NCBI GenBank assembly: GCA_947630765.1
Contig: CANRIX010000002.1
Span: forward strand, 1 to 64,000
DNA length: 64,000 nt
Reading direction: 5' to 3'
DNA from: an uncultured Clostridia bacterium
Lineage (GTDB): Bacteria; Bacillota; Clostridia; Oscillospirales; CAG-382
Shown in pieces: positions 24,614 through 33,536 of this stretch. The translations under genes and the position numbers were made by a program. Every line of letters begins with the position of its first letter. The first letter of the stretch is position 1. The notes under the pieces are model-generated. The model was not told the origin of the DNA. It searched no databases and was given only the letters and a program-made list of their open reading frames with translations.

Positions 24614-25457
24614 TGATTTCGCTGTTTTTATTACGTCGCACAAACGCCCGAATAAGCAAAAAACGCTCGACTGGCTTCACAAGCATAGATACAGCGGAAA
24701 ATGGTATCTCGTAATAGATGGCATGGACGAAACGAAGGAAGAGTATTTGCAGAAATACGGGGACCATGTACTTGTTTTCGACAAAGAAAAACAGTGGAAA
24801 AGGACAGACACGCTGAATAACACGAAGCATTTGGCGGCGGTTATATTTGCTCGGCAGTTCGTCGAAGAAAAAGCGGTCGAGATGGGGCTGAAATCGTTTA
24901 TGGTGGCAGATGACGACATAAGCGGATTTTGCGCGAGGATGCCAAAGGGCGAGAAGATGGCACGAAGCAAGAACGTAGATGCAGACCGTATGATGGATGC
25001 GTTCAATAACTTCCTGCTCGGAGCAGGGGGGGTGGCGTCGATAAGCCCCGGAACGCAAAATCTGTATATGGAGGGCGCAAAAGCGATAAACAAGTTCCCA
25101 CGAAAAGCGAGCAACGCGTTTTTCCGAAACACTGCCATAAAGGTAGACTGGAAATCAGCGATGAACGAAGACATTATAACGTGTGTGGAATATAACCGCA
25201 GGGGCATATTGATGTGTACGGCGATGCCGATATGTGCTGAAACCGCGAAAGCTGGTACAGGTCAAGCGGTAGGCGGAATGCGAGCCACTTATGATGTTAT
25301 GAGCGATTTTGAGCGAGGTTTTTACGCTGTCATCGAAGACCCGTCGCGCTGCTATTTGAAGATGACGAAAAGCAAGAAAGGCGGCTACCAATTCAGAATA
25401 GCGAGAGACTGGAAAGACGGCGACCCGATGATTTTGAACGAAAGGTGGAGAAAATGA
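24606..25457 (+). CDS. TAGT-like glycosyltransferase A
   Basis: A 283-residue protein after GGAGGACGATACCG. It has the features of the TET-associated glycosyltransferase (TAGT) type: FAVFITSHKRPNKQKTLDWL at the N terminus, GKWYLVIDGMDETKEEY, the metal-binding MVADDDISGF (about 100-109), and MNEDIITCVEYN (about 187). TAGT enzymes are predicted to add sugars to modified bases in phage DNA. It is about 30-35% like the next gene by eye and probably arose with it by duplication. The acceptor is unknown because no hydroxylase or hydroxymethylase gene is in the window. Confidence 0.75.
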   Translation: MRDDFAVFITSHKRPNKQKTLDWLHKHRYSGKWYLVIDGMDETKEEYLQKYGDHVLVFDKEKQWKRTDTLNNTKHLAAVIFARQFVEEKAVEMGLKSFMVADDDISGFCARMPKGEKMARSKNVDADRMMDAFNNFLLGAGGVASISPGTQNLYMEGAKAINKFPRKASNAFFRNTAIKVDWKSAMNEDIITCVEYNRRGILMCTAMPICAETAKAGTGQAVGGMRATYDVMSDFERGFYAVIEDPSRCYLKMTKSKKGGYQFRIARDWKDGDPMILNERWRK

Positions 25458-26311
25458 GAGACAGTTTCGCCGTATTCATATTGACCCACGGGAGGGCGGA
25501 CAACGTGGTGACAATGAAAACCCTGAAACGTGGAGGATATACAGGGCGGTGGTACATGATTATCGACGACGAGGATGAGCAGCGGGAAAAGTACGTCGAG
25601 AATTTTGGAGCAGATCACGTTGTCGTATTTGATAAGCAAGCGGCATACGACAGAGCCGATACGATGGACACGTTCAACGACCACCGCGCGATTATATATG
25701 CGAGGAATGAGAGCTGGCGCATAGCGAAGAATTTGGGGCTGACGTATTTCCTGATGCTCGATGATGATTACAAGAGCATCGACTACCGATTTGCAGATAA
25801 AGGGGCGCTGCGGTATAAGGCGGTAAAGGACTTTGACCGTATCTTTGAAGATATGCTCGATTTCCTTGATGCGTCGGGCGCCGATACAGTGGCATTTGCG
25901 CAGGGCGGTGACTTTGTAGGAGGATTGCAGGGCGGCAATTTCCGAAAGGGATTGATGCGGAAAGCGATGAACAGCTTTTTCTGCCGAACGGATAAGCCGA
26001 TAGAGTTTCGGGGGACGATGAACGAGGACGTGGTGACCTATACGACATTGAGTAGTCGAGGCCACCTGTTTTTCTCATATACGGCATTCGCCGTAATTCA
26101 GCTCCCGACGCAAAGCCTTAAAGGTGGAATGACAGACGCGTACAAAGAGGGCGGCACGTATCTGAAAACATTTTACGCCGTTATGAGTATGCCGTCTGCC
26201 GTATCGGTGGGGATGATGAATACGAAGCACAAGCGTATACATCATCGGATAGACTGGGAGAGCTGTGCGCCGAAGATACTCAATGAAAAATGGAGAAAGG
26301 GGGCTACCTGA
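25454..26311 (+). CDS. TAGT-like glycosyltransferase B
   Basis: A 285-residue paralogue of the preceding protein, starting at an ATG overlapping its stop (ATGA) behind GAAAGGTGGAG. It has FAVFILTHGRADNVVTMKTL, GRWYMIIDDEDEQREKY, the DDD motif in FLMLDDDYKSID (about 98-104), MNEDVVTYTTLSSRG (about 192) and an identical closing ILNEKWRK pattern. Two diverged copies in tandem suggest sequential transfer of two sugars, or two acceptors. Confidence 0.75.
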   Translation: MRDSFAVFILTHGRADNVVTMKTLKRGGYTGRWYMIIDDEDEQREKYVENFGADHVVVFDKQAAYDRADTMDTFNDHRAIIYARNESWRIAKNLGLTYFLMLDDDYKSIDYRFADKGALRYKAVKDFDRIFEDMLDFLDASGADTVAFAQGGDFVGGLQGGNFRKGLMRKAMNSFFCRTDKPIEFRGTMNEDVVTYTTLSSRGHLFFSYTAFAVIQLPTQSLKGGMTDAYKEGGTYLKTFYAVMSMPSAVSVGMMNTKHKRIHHRIDWESCAPKILNEKWRKGAT

Positions 26312-27268
26312 TTGAATATTGCTGGCGATAAGATGTTCAGCCACATTGACAGAGTGACAGGAGAACATAAGCCGATAACAGCAGACGTATTTCTCACGAA
26401 TTACTGCAATAACCGATGTCCGTATTGCACATACGGAAGATGGGAGCTTGACGGCGGCGTAAAGGCGATGACGTATGATGAGTTTGTAACGTATGCGACG
26501 AGGCTCATCGAGCTGGGCGTTCAGGGAATTATTCTGACAGGAGGCGGCGAGCCTACCCTATGCCCCGATTTCCTTGCAATCACACGATGGTTGGAGGAAC
26601 GCGGAATACATTACGGCATCAACACGAATTTCAATAAGCTCGTGTATTTTAAGCCCGATTATTTGAAAGTGAGCCTTGACGGGTATGACGAATACAGTTA
26701 TGAGCAGGCACGAGGCGTGAAGAAATACGCGGAGGTCGTGAAGAACATCGAGGCGTTTACGGAGTGGAGGCGAAAGAACAGTCCAAAGACCAGCGTCGGC
26801 ATCCAGTGGATGGCGACAGATATGGTGGGCGTTCTTAGATTTTACGACGCGAACAGACACCTTGATGTGGACTACATCTCGTTCAGACCGCTTGAAAGCA
26901 CAGGCGGCAAATATTATGAGGACGAGGAAAGAAAAGCGGAGGTGCGGGAAATAATCGCGGCTATCGAGGACCTTGCGGAGCAGGACAGCCGCGTGACACT
27001 CAATTTCAAGTGGAATATGCTCGACTGGCAGGAAAAGGACTGCACCGCTCAATGGGCGCAGATAGCCCTGAATGAGCGCGGCGAAGTGATGTACTGCTGC
27101 CATAAGCCATACCAGATTATCGGTCACATTATGGACGATGACATCTTGGAGAAGAAAGAGCGCGCAGCCACGGACATGAGTATGTGCGACATACCGTGTA
27201 GAATGACCGCCCCGAATATGTTTGTTGCCCAGACGATGAGAGACAGGAAAGACCCCTATTTCATCTGA
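26312..27268 (+). CDS. Radical SAM enzyme with C-terminal Cys cluster
   Basis: A 318-residue protein from TTG 26312 (AAAGGGGG upstream; ATG 26333 is the alternative). C32-x3-C36-x2-C39 in YCNNRCPYC binds the radical SAM 4Fe-4S cluster; GIILTGGGEPTLCPDF is the SAM-binding GGE loop. A SPASM-like C terminus has YCCHKPYQ and MSMCDIPCR for a further cluster. Coupled in one operon to two TAGT-like glycosyltransferases and a ParB-fold protein, it probably modifies a nucleic-acid base, though peptide modification cannot be excluded. Confidence 0.85.
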   Translation: MNIAGDKMFSHIDRVTGEHKPITADVFLTNYCNNRCPYCTYGRWELDGGVKAMTYDEFVTYATRLIELGVQGIILTGGGEPTLCPDFLAITRWLEERGIHYGINTNFNKLVYFKPDYLKVSLDGYDEYSYEQARGVKKYAEVVKNIEAFTEWRRKNSPKTSVGIQWMATDMVGVLRFYDANRHLDVDYISFRPLESTGGKYYEDEERKAEVREIIAAIEDLAEQDSRVTLNFKWNMLDWQEKDCTAQWAQIALNERGEVMYCCHKPYQIIGHIMDDDILEKKERAATDMSMCDIPCRMTAPNMFVAQTMRDRKDPYFI

Positions 27269-27308
27269 CGGTTGCAGCCGTTTCAAGAACGATTGAGAGG
27301 TGGTGACT

Positions 27309-27794
27309 GTGGCGAATGCGGACAACCTAAAGGGCAAGGGCTTTGAAAGTCGAAGCACGGAAGAAGTACGAGAGATTGCCCGAAAGGGTGGCATCAATTC
27401 AGGAGCTACCAGACGTAAAAAAAAGACAATGAAAAGCGGCGCGAAGATGCTGCTTGATATGCCCGCGTCAAAGGCAGTCACTCAAAAAATGAAGATGCTT
27501 GGCATCGACGAAGAAGATGCGACGTATCAAATGGGCATACTCGTGGCGATGCTGCAAGAGGCGTTGGGCGGGAATGTGAAAGCGGCGGCATTTATGCGTG
27601 AGCTTATAGGAGAGGACCCGAAGCAGGAGCTTGCGCGTAAGGAATTGAAGCTGCGTCAAGATGAGTTCAAGCATAAACAGGCGATGGATGAAAAGCTCGC
27701 GGCGAATGAGGATGCGGCAGGCTCGCTCGCGGACGCCATTGTAGAGGCTTACGAAAAACGAATGGAGGGTGACGGCGAGGATGATGAACAGTAA
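27309..27794 (+). CDS. terS: Terminase small subunit (putative)
   Basis: GTG 27309 lies 8 bases from AGAGG and gives MANADNLKGKGF. The 161-residue product has a basic N-terminal module (REIARKGGINSGATRRKKKT), a helical middle and an acidic end. Such KGG-containing proteins precede the large terminase in clostridial phages. It would select phage DNA for packaging. The gene overlaps terL by 14 bp. Confidence 0.65.
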   Translation: MANADNLKGKGFESRSTEEVREIARKGGINSGATRRKKKTMKSGAKMLLDMPASKAVTQKMKMLGIDEEDATYQMGILVAMLQEALGGNVKAAAFMRELIGEDPKQELARKELKLRQDEFKHKQAMDEKLAANEDAAGSLADAIVEAYEKRMEGDGEDDEQ

Positions 27795-29187
27795 ATCAAT
27801 CAGATATTATGCCACACACCCAGTCCAGTTCGTTGAAGATGTGATAAAGGCGGTGCCGAATACCGACCAGAAAGCCATACTGAATAGCCTTGTAACGGAC
27901 CAGATGACGAGTGTGCGAAGCGGTCACGGCGTAGGAAAGAGCGCGGTCGAAGCGTGGGCGGTTATATGGTTTATGATGACCCGTCCGTTTCCGAAAATCC
28001 CGTGTACTGCCCCGACACAGCACCAGCTTTTCGACATCCTGTGGGCAGAGGTCAACAAATGGATTAGAAATAATCCCTTGCTGGAAAACGAGCTGATATG
28101 GACGAAATCGAAGTTGTATATGAGGGGACACCCCGAAGAATGGTTTGCCGTGGCAAGAACGTCCACGAAGCCTGACGCGCTGCAAGGCTTTCACGCCGAA
28201 CACGTGTTATACATCATAGATGAGGCGAGCGGCGTGGACGATGCGGTATTTGAGCCTGTCCTCGGCTCTCTTTCCACCCCTGGGGCGCGATTGCTGATGT
28301 GCGGCAACCCGACACAGTTGAGCGGATTTTTCTATGACAGCCATAACAAAAACCGAGGCTCGTATCGGACGTTCCACATAGACGGAAGAAAGTCACCGCA
28401 AGTATCGCAAGATTTTGTCGATATGATTATCAACATGTACGGCGAGGACAGCGATATATTCCGTGTCCGTGTGGCTGGCGAATTTCCTTTGCAGGAGGAT
28501 GAGGTCTTTATTCCACTGTCGCTATGCGAAAACAGCATAATGACCGAGTACACGCCGAGAAAGGTGCCTGACCTGATACACATCGGCGCGGACATTGCCC
28601 GTTTTGGAGATGATAAGACGTGCATCGGGTACAAGGTCGATGAAAAGGTGGATTTCTACCGAAAGCGGAGAGGGCAAGACCTGATGAAAACCGCCGACGA
28701 TATTGTGGCGTGTGGAGAGATGCTTATAAAAAAATACCACTGGACCGAGGCGATACCTGTGAAGATAGACGACGGCGGTGTTGGTGGTGGAGTTACAGAC
28801 CGTTTGCGGCAAATGAAGCGAAATCAGCCTGACCGTTTCTGGTGGCTTGACGTTATCCCTGTGAAATTCGGACAGCGGATAAAACACAGGCATTATTATG
28901 ACAGCACGACGTATATGATGGCGATTGTAAAGAGATTGCTGTCAACATACGACGAGGAAGATGGAACGAAGAAGCCCTGCGAGCTTATTCTTCCAGACGA
29001 TAATGACCTTGTGGCGCAGTTGTCTACACGAAAGTATGAGATGACGGAAACGAGTAAAATCCGAATTGAGAGCAAAAAGGACGTAAAAAAGAGAGGGCAG
29101 CACAGTCCAGACGAGGCGGACTGTGTACTGCTTTTGTGTTTGCCCGTCAAATCCACAACGAAGAAAGGAGCGAAAGCAAAAGAATGA
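27781..29187 (+). CDS. terL: Terminase large subunit
   Basis: A 468-residue protein (ATG 27781 or 27784). The ATPase half has Walker A RSGHGVGKSA (about 46-55), the CTAPTQHQ motif and Walker B LYIIDEAS (about 144-151), then LLMCGNPTQLSG. The nuclease half has HIGADIARFGDD (first Asp about 271), KIDDGGVGGG and a late Asp in HSPDEADCVLL. It drives ATP-dependent DNA packaging and cuts concatemers. Confidence 0.93.
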   Translation: MMNSKSIRYYATHPVQFVEDVIKAVPNTDQKAILNSLVTDQMTSVRSGHGVGKSAVEAWAVIWFMMTRPFPKIPCTAPTQHQLFDILWAEVNKWIRNNPLLENELIWTKSKLYMRGHPEEWFAVARTSTKPDALQGFHAEHVLYIIDEASGVDDAVFEPVLGSLSTPGARLLMCGNPTQLSGFFYDSHNKNRGSYRTFHIDGRKSPQVSQDFVDMIINMYGEDSDIFRVRVAGEFPLQEDEVFIPLSLCENSIMTEYTPRKVPDLIHIGADIARFGDDKTCIGYKVDEKVDFYRKRRGQDLMKTADDIVACGEMLIKKYHWTEAIPVKIDDGGVGGGVTDRLRQMKRNQPDRFWWLDVIPVKFGQRIKHRHYYDSTTYMMAIVKRLLSTYDEEDGTKKPCELILPDDNDLVAQLSTRKYEMTETSKIRIESKKDVKKRGQHSPDEADCVLLLCLPVKSTTKKGAKAKE

Positions 29188-29612
29188 AACGACTGATGAT
29201 GCTGCTGATGGCAGCGGTGCTGTGTTTGAACCTGACAGCGTGTGCAGAGCCGATGGAGGAACAGCCTGTGCAGGAAGTCACGGAAGATGAGAACGTGACG
29301 TGCGAAATGGTATGTGTCGGCGTTGAAGTAGGAGAACAGGGCTATTATAGCCTACTTGCCGATGTGGAGTTGGACTACTACGACGGAAAAGTGAGTGCCG
29401 TATATATTATCGACCCTGCCCTGCTTGCGTTCTCCGTGTCGGAGAGATGGGCAGGCGGCGTTTGCCTTATGAGCGGCGAAGATATGGCAGAGCTGATGAC
29501 GCTCCTGCATGAGATGTTACAGACGTATCGGAGCGAAGCCCTGCAGGAAGATATTCTCAAAGTGATTGAGATGCTGGAAAACAGCCCCGCGATAACGGGA
29601 GCGAGTACGTAA
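29184..29612 (+). CDS. Phage-encoded lipoprotein, 142 aa
   Basis: ATG overlaps the terL stop (ATGA). The N terminus MKRLMMLLMAAVLCLNLTAC is a lipoprotein signal peptide with lipobox LTAC, so Cys20 should be lipidated and the protein held on the outer face of the membrane. The mature part is acidic with a short beta-rich core and C-terminal helices. No family recognised. A surface lipoprotein between terminase and portal is not needed for assembly; superinfection exclusion is a reasonable guess. Confidence 0.7.
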   Translation: MKRLMMLLMAAVLCLNLTACAEPMEEQPVQEVTEDENVTCEMVCVGVEVGEQGYYSLLADVELDYYDGKVSAVYIIDPALLAFSVSERWAGGVCLMSGEDMAELMTLLHEMLQTYRSEALQEDILKVIEMLENSPAITGAST

Positions 29613-29626
29613 TGGAGGTGTGAAGA

Positions 29627-31195
29627 ATGGGAAAAGCAAAGACCGCCCGCCCGACGAATGTGGGCGTAAAGGTGGTAAAAGCCTTTGACCGTCCAGACAA
29701 TGCCACACTTATCCAAAAGGCGCTGACCCCGTTACAGTTGGATGAGGGCGAAGAAAGGAACGCCAGCGAATGGCTTTCTCCCCCGTATGATATGAGGGGG
29801 CTGCGAATGATGGTGAGCCAGTCCACGATACTGCCGCAATGTATGAGGGCGTACAGAAACAATATACCTGGCTACGGCATCGGTGTAAGGTACAAAGAGG
29901 ACTTAGAGGAAACGCCCGAAATGGCAGCGGAGTTCACAAGGGCGACGGAGATTATCGACCTGCTCAATCTGGATATGGACACGAAAGAAGTGTTCGAGGA
30001 CGTTATCGAGGCGCGGGAGATGTACGGCATTGCCTATCTCGAAGTCATAAGGAACACGGTCGGCGAGGTGTGCCAGATTGAGTTTGTGAAAGATACTCCG
30101 AGCGTGAGCAAGACAAGACCGTTAGAGCCGTATCAGGAAGTACAGTTCTTTTATAACGGCAGGATTGAAACGCGACCCAAAAAGTTTATGAAGTACCGCC
30201 AGCAGAGCGGAGGAAAGACCGTATATTTCAAAGAGTTCGGCGACAAACGGATTATGGATAAGCGGTCGGGGCTTTACGTGGACGAGCTGGAAATCGAGTA
30301 TCAGGCGAACGAAATCCTTGAATTTGCCATCGGTACAGAGCCATACGGCGAAGTACGGTGGATGGGTCAAGTGCTGTCCGTAGATGGTATGAGGAAAGCC
30401 GAGTTCTTGAATAACAATTATTTCGAGAATGGGCGCCACACGCCGTTGATGATACTGATAAAAGGCGGCACGTTGACGGACGAGAGTTTTACGAAGCTCC
30501 AAGAGTACATGAACGAGATTAAGGGAGCGAACGGACAACACGCTTTTATTATTCTCGAAACCGAAAGCACAGACAACAATCTCGAATTTGAGGATGCGAA
30601 GCAGCCTGAAATCGAGGTAAAGGACATCGCGGGGATTTTGCAGCAGGATGAGCTTTTTCAGGCGTATCTTGACAACGGCAGGAAGAAAGTGCAAAGCGCG
30701 TTCCTGCTGCCCGATTTGTATGTTGGATATACCACGGATTTCAACCGAGCCACGGCACAGACCGCTATGGAGGTGACCGAAAAACAGGTATTCCAGCCCG
30801 AAAGGATTTCCCTCGCGTGGACGATAAACAATAAGCTGTTGAGCGAGTTCGGATTTCGGTATGTCGAGGCGTATTTCCTCGACCCTGATATTTCTAACCC
30901 TGATGACCTTGTGAAGATACTCAATGCTTGCCGAGAGGCGGGAGGTCTTACACCGAACAAGGCAAAACAGATTGTATTTGAAGCTCTCGGCGAGGTAGCG
31001 GAGGATTACGAGGGCGATTGGGGAGATATACCGCTTGCATACTCCAAAAGCTCTACGGACGCGCTATCGTCGCTTCTCGGCGGTGTTACAATGGCGTACC
31101 AGAAAGCCCAGCGGAACGGCGACGACGAGATTGTGCCAGTGCTGAAAGAAATACGGAAGTATTTGCGAGGGATGGAGCAGAGCAAGGAGGGCTGA
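29627..31195 (+). CDS. Portal protein (PBSX/SPP1-type)
   Basis: A 522-residue protein after TGGAGGTGTGAAGA. It shows the portal core (NIPGYGIGVRYK, FEDVIEAREMYGIAYLEVIR, VRWMGQVLSVDGMRKAEFLN, FENGRHTPLMILIKGG, PDLYVGYTTDFNRATAQTAM). It would form the dodecameric DNA channel at the capsid vertex. It stands between terminase and the minor head gene, as in Xkd-like phages. Confidence 0.88.
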   Translation: MGKAKTARPTNVGVKVVKAFDRPDNATLIQKALTPLQLDEGEERNASEWLSPPYDMRGLRMMVSQSTILPQCMRAYRNNIPGYGIGVRYKEDLEETPEMAAEFTRATEIIDLLNLDMDTKEVFEDVIEAREMYGIAYLEVIRNTVGEVCQIEFVKDTPSVSKTRPLEPYQEVQFFYNGRIETRPKKFMKYRQQSGGKTVYFKEFGDKRIMDKRSGLYVDELEIEYQANEILEFAIGTEPYGEVRWMGQVLSVDGMRKAEFLNNNYFENGRHTPLMILIKGGTLTDESFTKLQEYMNEIKGANGQHAFIILETESTDNNLEFEDAKQPEIEVKDIAGILQQDELFQAYLDNGRKKVQSAFLLPDLYVGYTTDFNRATAQTAMEVTEKQVFQPERISLAWTINNKLLSEFGFRYVEAYFLDPDISNPDDLVKILNACREAGGLTPNKAKQIVFEALGEVAEDYEGDWGDIPLAYSKSSTDALSSLLGGVTMAYQKAQRNGDDEIVPVLKEIRKYLRGMEQSKEG

Positions 31196-31197
31196 CG

Positions 31198-32160
31198 ATG
31201 GGATGTGAGGCGTTAATCAAAGCAATCGACGCGTATATCGCCAAAGCGGATGATGACCTTGCGGACGAGCTGGATGCAGAGGGCAGAGCGTTACCCGATG
31301 ACAGCGTGAAGATGGCTTCGGATATGGAGGATGGCATCGCCGCCGCGCTTGTATCGCAGACAGAGTATTTCATCAGGGAAATCAAGAAGCGCAGCAGCGT
31401 AAAGGAACTGCTCGACGTGTTTGACGAGATTAAGGCAAAAGACGCGTATTGCGATGAGATTGCCGAAGTCGCATTTGAGCAGTTTACGAAGTACATCCCG
31501 AAAATGGTCGTCAGTTATGTCGATAAGGTGGACAGCGGCATAAAAATCACGGCAATATCAAAGCGAACGACCGCGTGGATTGAGAGCTGGTCAAAGGACC
31601 TTGCCGACATTATGAAGCTGAACAGCCATAACGAGATTGAGGCTATTCTGAAAAAGGGGCTGGAAAATGGCGACGACATTGTAGATGTCACGAAAGCAAT
31701 CCTTGACAGCGGTATACGGGATGAGTATTACAAAGCCCGCCGCGTAGCCGTGACAGAGATGCTGCGAGCGCATAACGTGTCGAAGAATGAGGCGCGGATG
31801 CAATGCCCGTGTATCACCAAGAAAAAGTGGAGGCACACGGGAGGGTACAAAAATCAGCCGCGAGAAAATCACGTCGCTATTGATGGGCAGACGGTGGATA
31901 AGGACAAACCGTTTGAGCTTGTCGGGGCTGATGGCGAAACGTACAATCCGATGTTCCCTGTTGATACCATCCTGCCCGCGTCAGAGGCGATAAACTGCCA
32001 CTGTATAGCGGAAGATGTCGTCGATGAAAGTATTCTCGGATTGTCAGTGGAGGAACGGCAGCGATTGAGGGATGAGGCGCTTGCGGAGATGGACGAGGAA
32101 TGGGAGAACGAGCTTGATGCTCAATACGAGGCAGCGCAAGCCGCCGAAAGTGAAGAATGA
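31198..32160 (+). CDS. Minor head/head morphogenesis protein (SPP1 gp7/Mu F-like)
   Basis: Start at 31198 follows AAGGAGGGCTGACG. The 320-residue product has the phage head morphogenesis pattern (RVAVTEMLRAHNVSKNEARM, ITKKKWRHTGGYKNQPRENH, VAIDGQTVDKD, LPASEAINCHCI). It ends with LGLSVEERQRLRDEALAEMD, then EEWENELDAQYEAAQ. That tail is closely matched by the accessory gene at 39681. Confidence 0.85.
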   Translation: MGCEALIKAIDAYIAKADDDLADELDAEGRALPDDSVKMASDMEDGIAAALVSQTEYFIREIKKRSSVKELLDVFDEIKAKDAYCDEIAEVAFEQFTKYIPKMVVSYVDKVDSGIKITAISKRTTAWIESWSKDLADIMKLNSHNEIEAILKKGLENGDDIVDVTKAILDSGIRDEYYKARRVAVTEMLRAHNVSKNEARMQCPCITKKKWRHTGGYKNQPRENHVAIDGQTVDKDKPFELVGADGETYNPMFPVDTILPASEAINCHCIAEDVVDESILGLSVEERQRLRDEALAEMDEEWENELDAQYEAAQAAESEE

Positions 32161-32167
32161 GAAAACA

Positions 32168-32196
32168 GGACTGCGACCGCAGCCCTTTTTCTATAT
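32168..32196 (+). terminator. Weak hairpin with T5 between head genes
   Basis: GGACTGC-GACC-GCAGCCC pairs 6 of 7 positions (one A-C mismatch) and is followed by T5, just after the stop of the minor head gene. It could lower transcription of downstream structural genes. The short stem makes this uncertain. Confidence 0.4.
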
Positions 32197-32228
32197 ATGC
32201 CATACGGAAAGGGGGTGAACAGAAACAA

Positions 32229-33515
32229 ATGGAAGTGAAAAAGGCATACGAAATCACGGATGCGAAAATCCAGTTCGTCAGTTTGGTAGATAAGGCGGCA
32301 AACCTGAAAAAGTTCCTTATCACGAAAGCTGATGACGGAAAGGCGACGTTTACGACGTGCGGACGCATTGTGAAGAAAGATGCTGACAATCACTTTGTTA
32401 CAGGCGTTGTGTATGAGCCGTTGACGGAGGATGCCCACGGGAATTTTATGACCGAGGACGAAATCACGAAAGCGGCTTATTATTTCGCAAAGAGCGGGAA
32501 CAAGGTCGATTTGCAGCACTCTTTTGAGCCGTTGGAGAAAGCGGCGGTAGTCGAAAGCTGGATTGCGAAAGCGGATTTCCAGATTGGAGACGAAGCCATT
32601 TCCAAAGGCACATGGCTGATGACCGTTGAAATCGACGACCCGACAATTTGGGATAAGGTCGAAAAGGGAGAAATCACTGGCTTTTCAATGGGCGGTGTTG
32701 GCGTGTATAGCAAGGAGGACGTACAGTTGGATAACGTCGAGAAGTCTACCACAGGCGTAGAGAATGAGCCTGAACAGAACGAGAAGAAAGGCATTTTCAA
32801 GAGGCTGGCAGAACTGCTCGGCTTCGACGTGGTGGAAAAGGGCGCTCTTGCGGATGAATATAGCAAGCGGCAGCGTTCCAACAATTTCTGGACGGCGTTT
32901 TATACGCTGGAAGATATGCTTTGCCATTGGGACAGTTGGACAGGGGAAAGCGTACTCGAAAGCGACGAAACGAAAATCAGAGATGCCCTTTCGGATTTCT
33001 CGGAAATCGTGCAGAACATCTTGACGTCGGGCGACCCGATTGCAAAGGCTGTTGGAAAGCCCAGCGAAGTCGAAAAGGCTGGGAAGAAAATCAGCGGCGC
33101 GAACCGCGCAAAGTTGCAGGGAGCATACGACCAGCTTGGTGAACTGCTCGCGGAGTTTGCCGACCCCGAAGATGATGAGGACGGCAAAGGAAAGAACGGC
33201 ACGGAAGAACCCGATGCCGAAGACAAGGAGGAAAAAGACGTGACAAAAGCAGAAGTGCAGCAGATTGTGCAGGACAGTGTTGCAGCCGCCATCGAAAAGG
33301 CGCTTGGCGACCAGCAGCAGAATGAGCCTGAACAGCAGCCCGCTGGCGGCGAAGCCGTAACAGCGGAGATGGTGCAGGAGATGGTTACAAAGGCGGTAGC
33401 CGAAGCCGTTGCTCCTGTGCTGAAAGCCAGAGGCGTTCCGACCGCTATGAATGATAACGGTTCTGGAACAGAACAGACCGTGGAAAAGCAGCACTACCTC
33501 CACGGTATTCTTTAA
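32229..33515 (+). CDS. XkdF-like capsid maturation protease fused to scaffold
   Basis: ATG 32229 follows AAAGGGGGTGAACAG. The N-terminal 165 residues fit the XkdF protease type (AKIQFVSLVDKAANLKKFLI, VYEPLTEDAHGNFMTEDEIT, DLQHSFEPLEKAAVVESWIA, ITGFSMGGVGVYSKED); the His and Ser in these motifs are candidates for catalysis. An acidic linker (about 330-360) and a C-terminal helical part (KAEVQQIVQDSVAAAIEKAL, MVQEMVTKAVAEAVAPVLKA) resemble a scaffold domain. 428 residues. Confidence 0.82.
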   Translation: MEVKKAYEITDAKIQFVSLVDKAANLKKFLITKADDGKATFTTCGRIVKKDADNHFVTGVVYEPLTEDAHGNFMTEDEITKAAYYFAKSGNKVDLQHSFEPLEKAAVVESWIAKADFQIGDEAISKGTWLMTVEIDDPTIWDKVEKGEITGFSMGGVGVYSKEDVQLDNVEKSTTGVENEPEQNEKKGIFKRLAELLGFDVVEKGALADEYSKRQRSNNFWTAFYTLEDMLCHWDSWTGESVLESDETKIRDALSDFSEIVQNILTSGDPIAKAVGKPSEVEKAGKKISGANRAKLQGAYDQLGELLAEFADPEDDEDGKGKNGTEEPDAEDKEEKDVTKAEVQQIVQDSVAAAIEKALGDQQQNEPEQQPAGGEAVTAEMVQEMVTKAVAEAVAPVLKARGVPTAMNDNGSGTEQTVEKQHYLHGIL

Positions 33516-33536
33516 TCTACAAGGAGGATTTGAAAC

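Noticed and set aside
31018..31197. An upstream extension of the minor head gene overlapping the portal gene
   Set aside because: The first 60 codons are a shadow of the portal gene in another frame; the ATG at 31198 has AAGGAGG at good distance.
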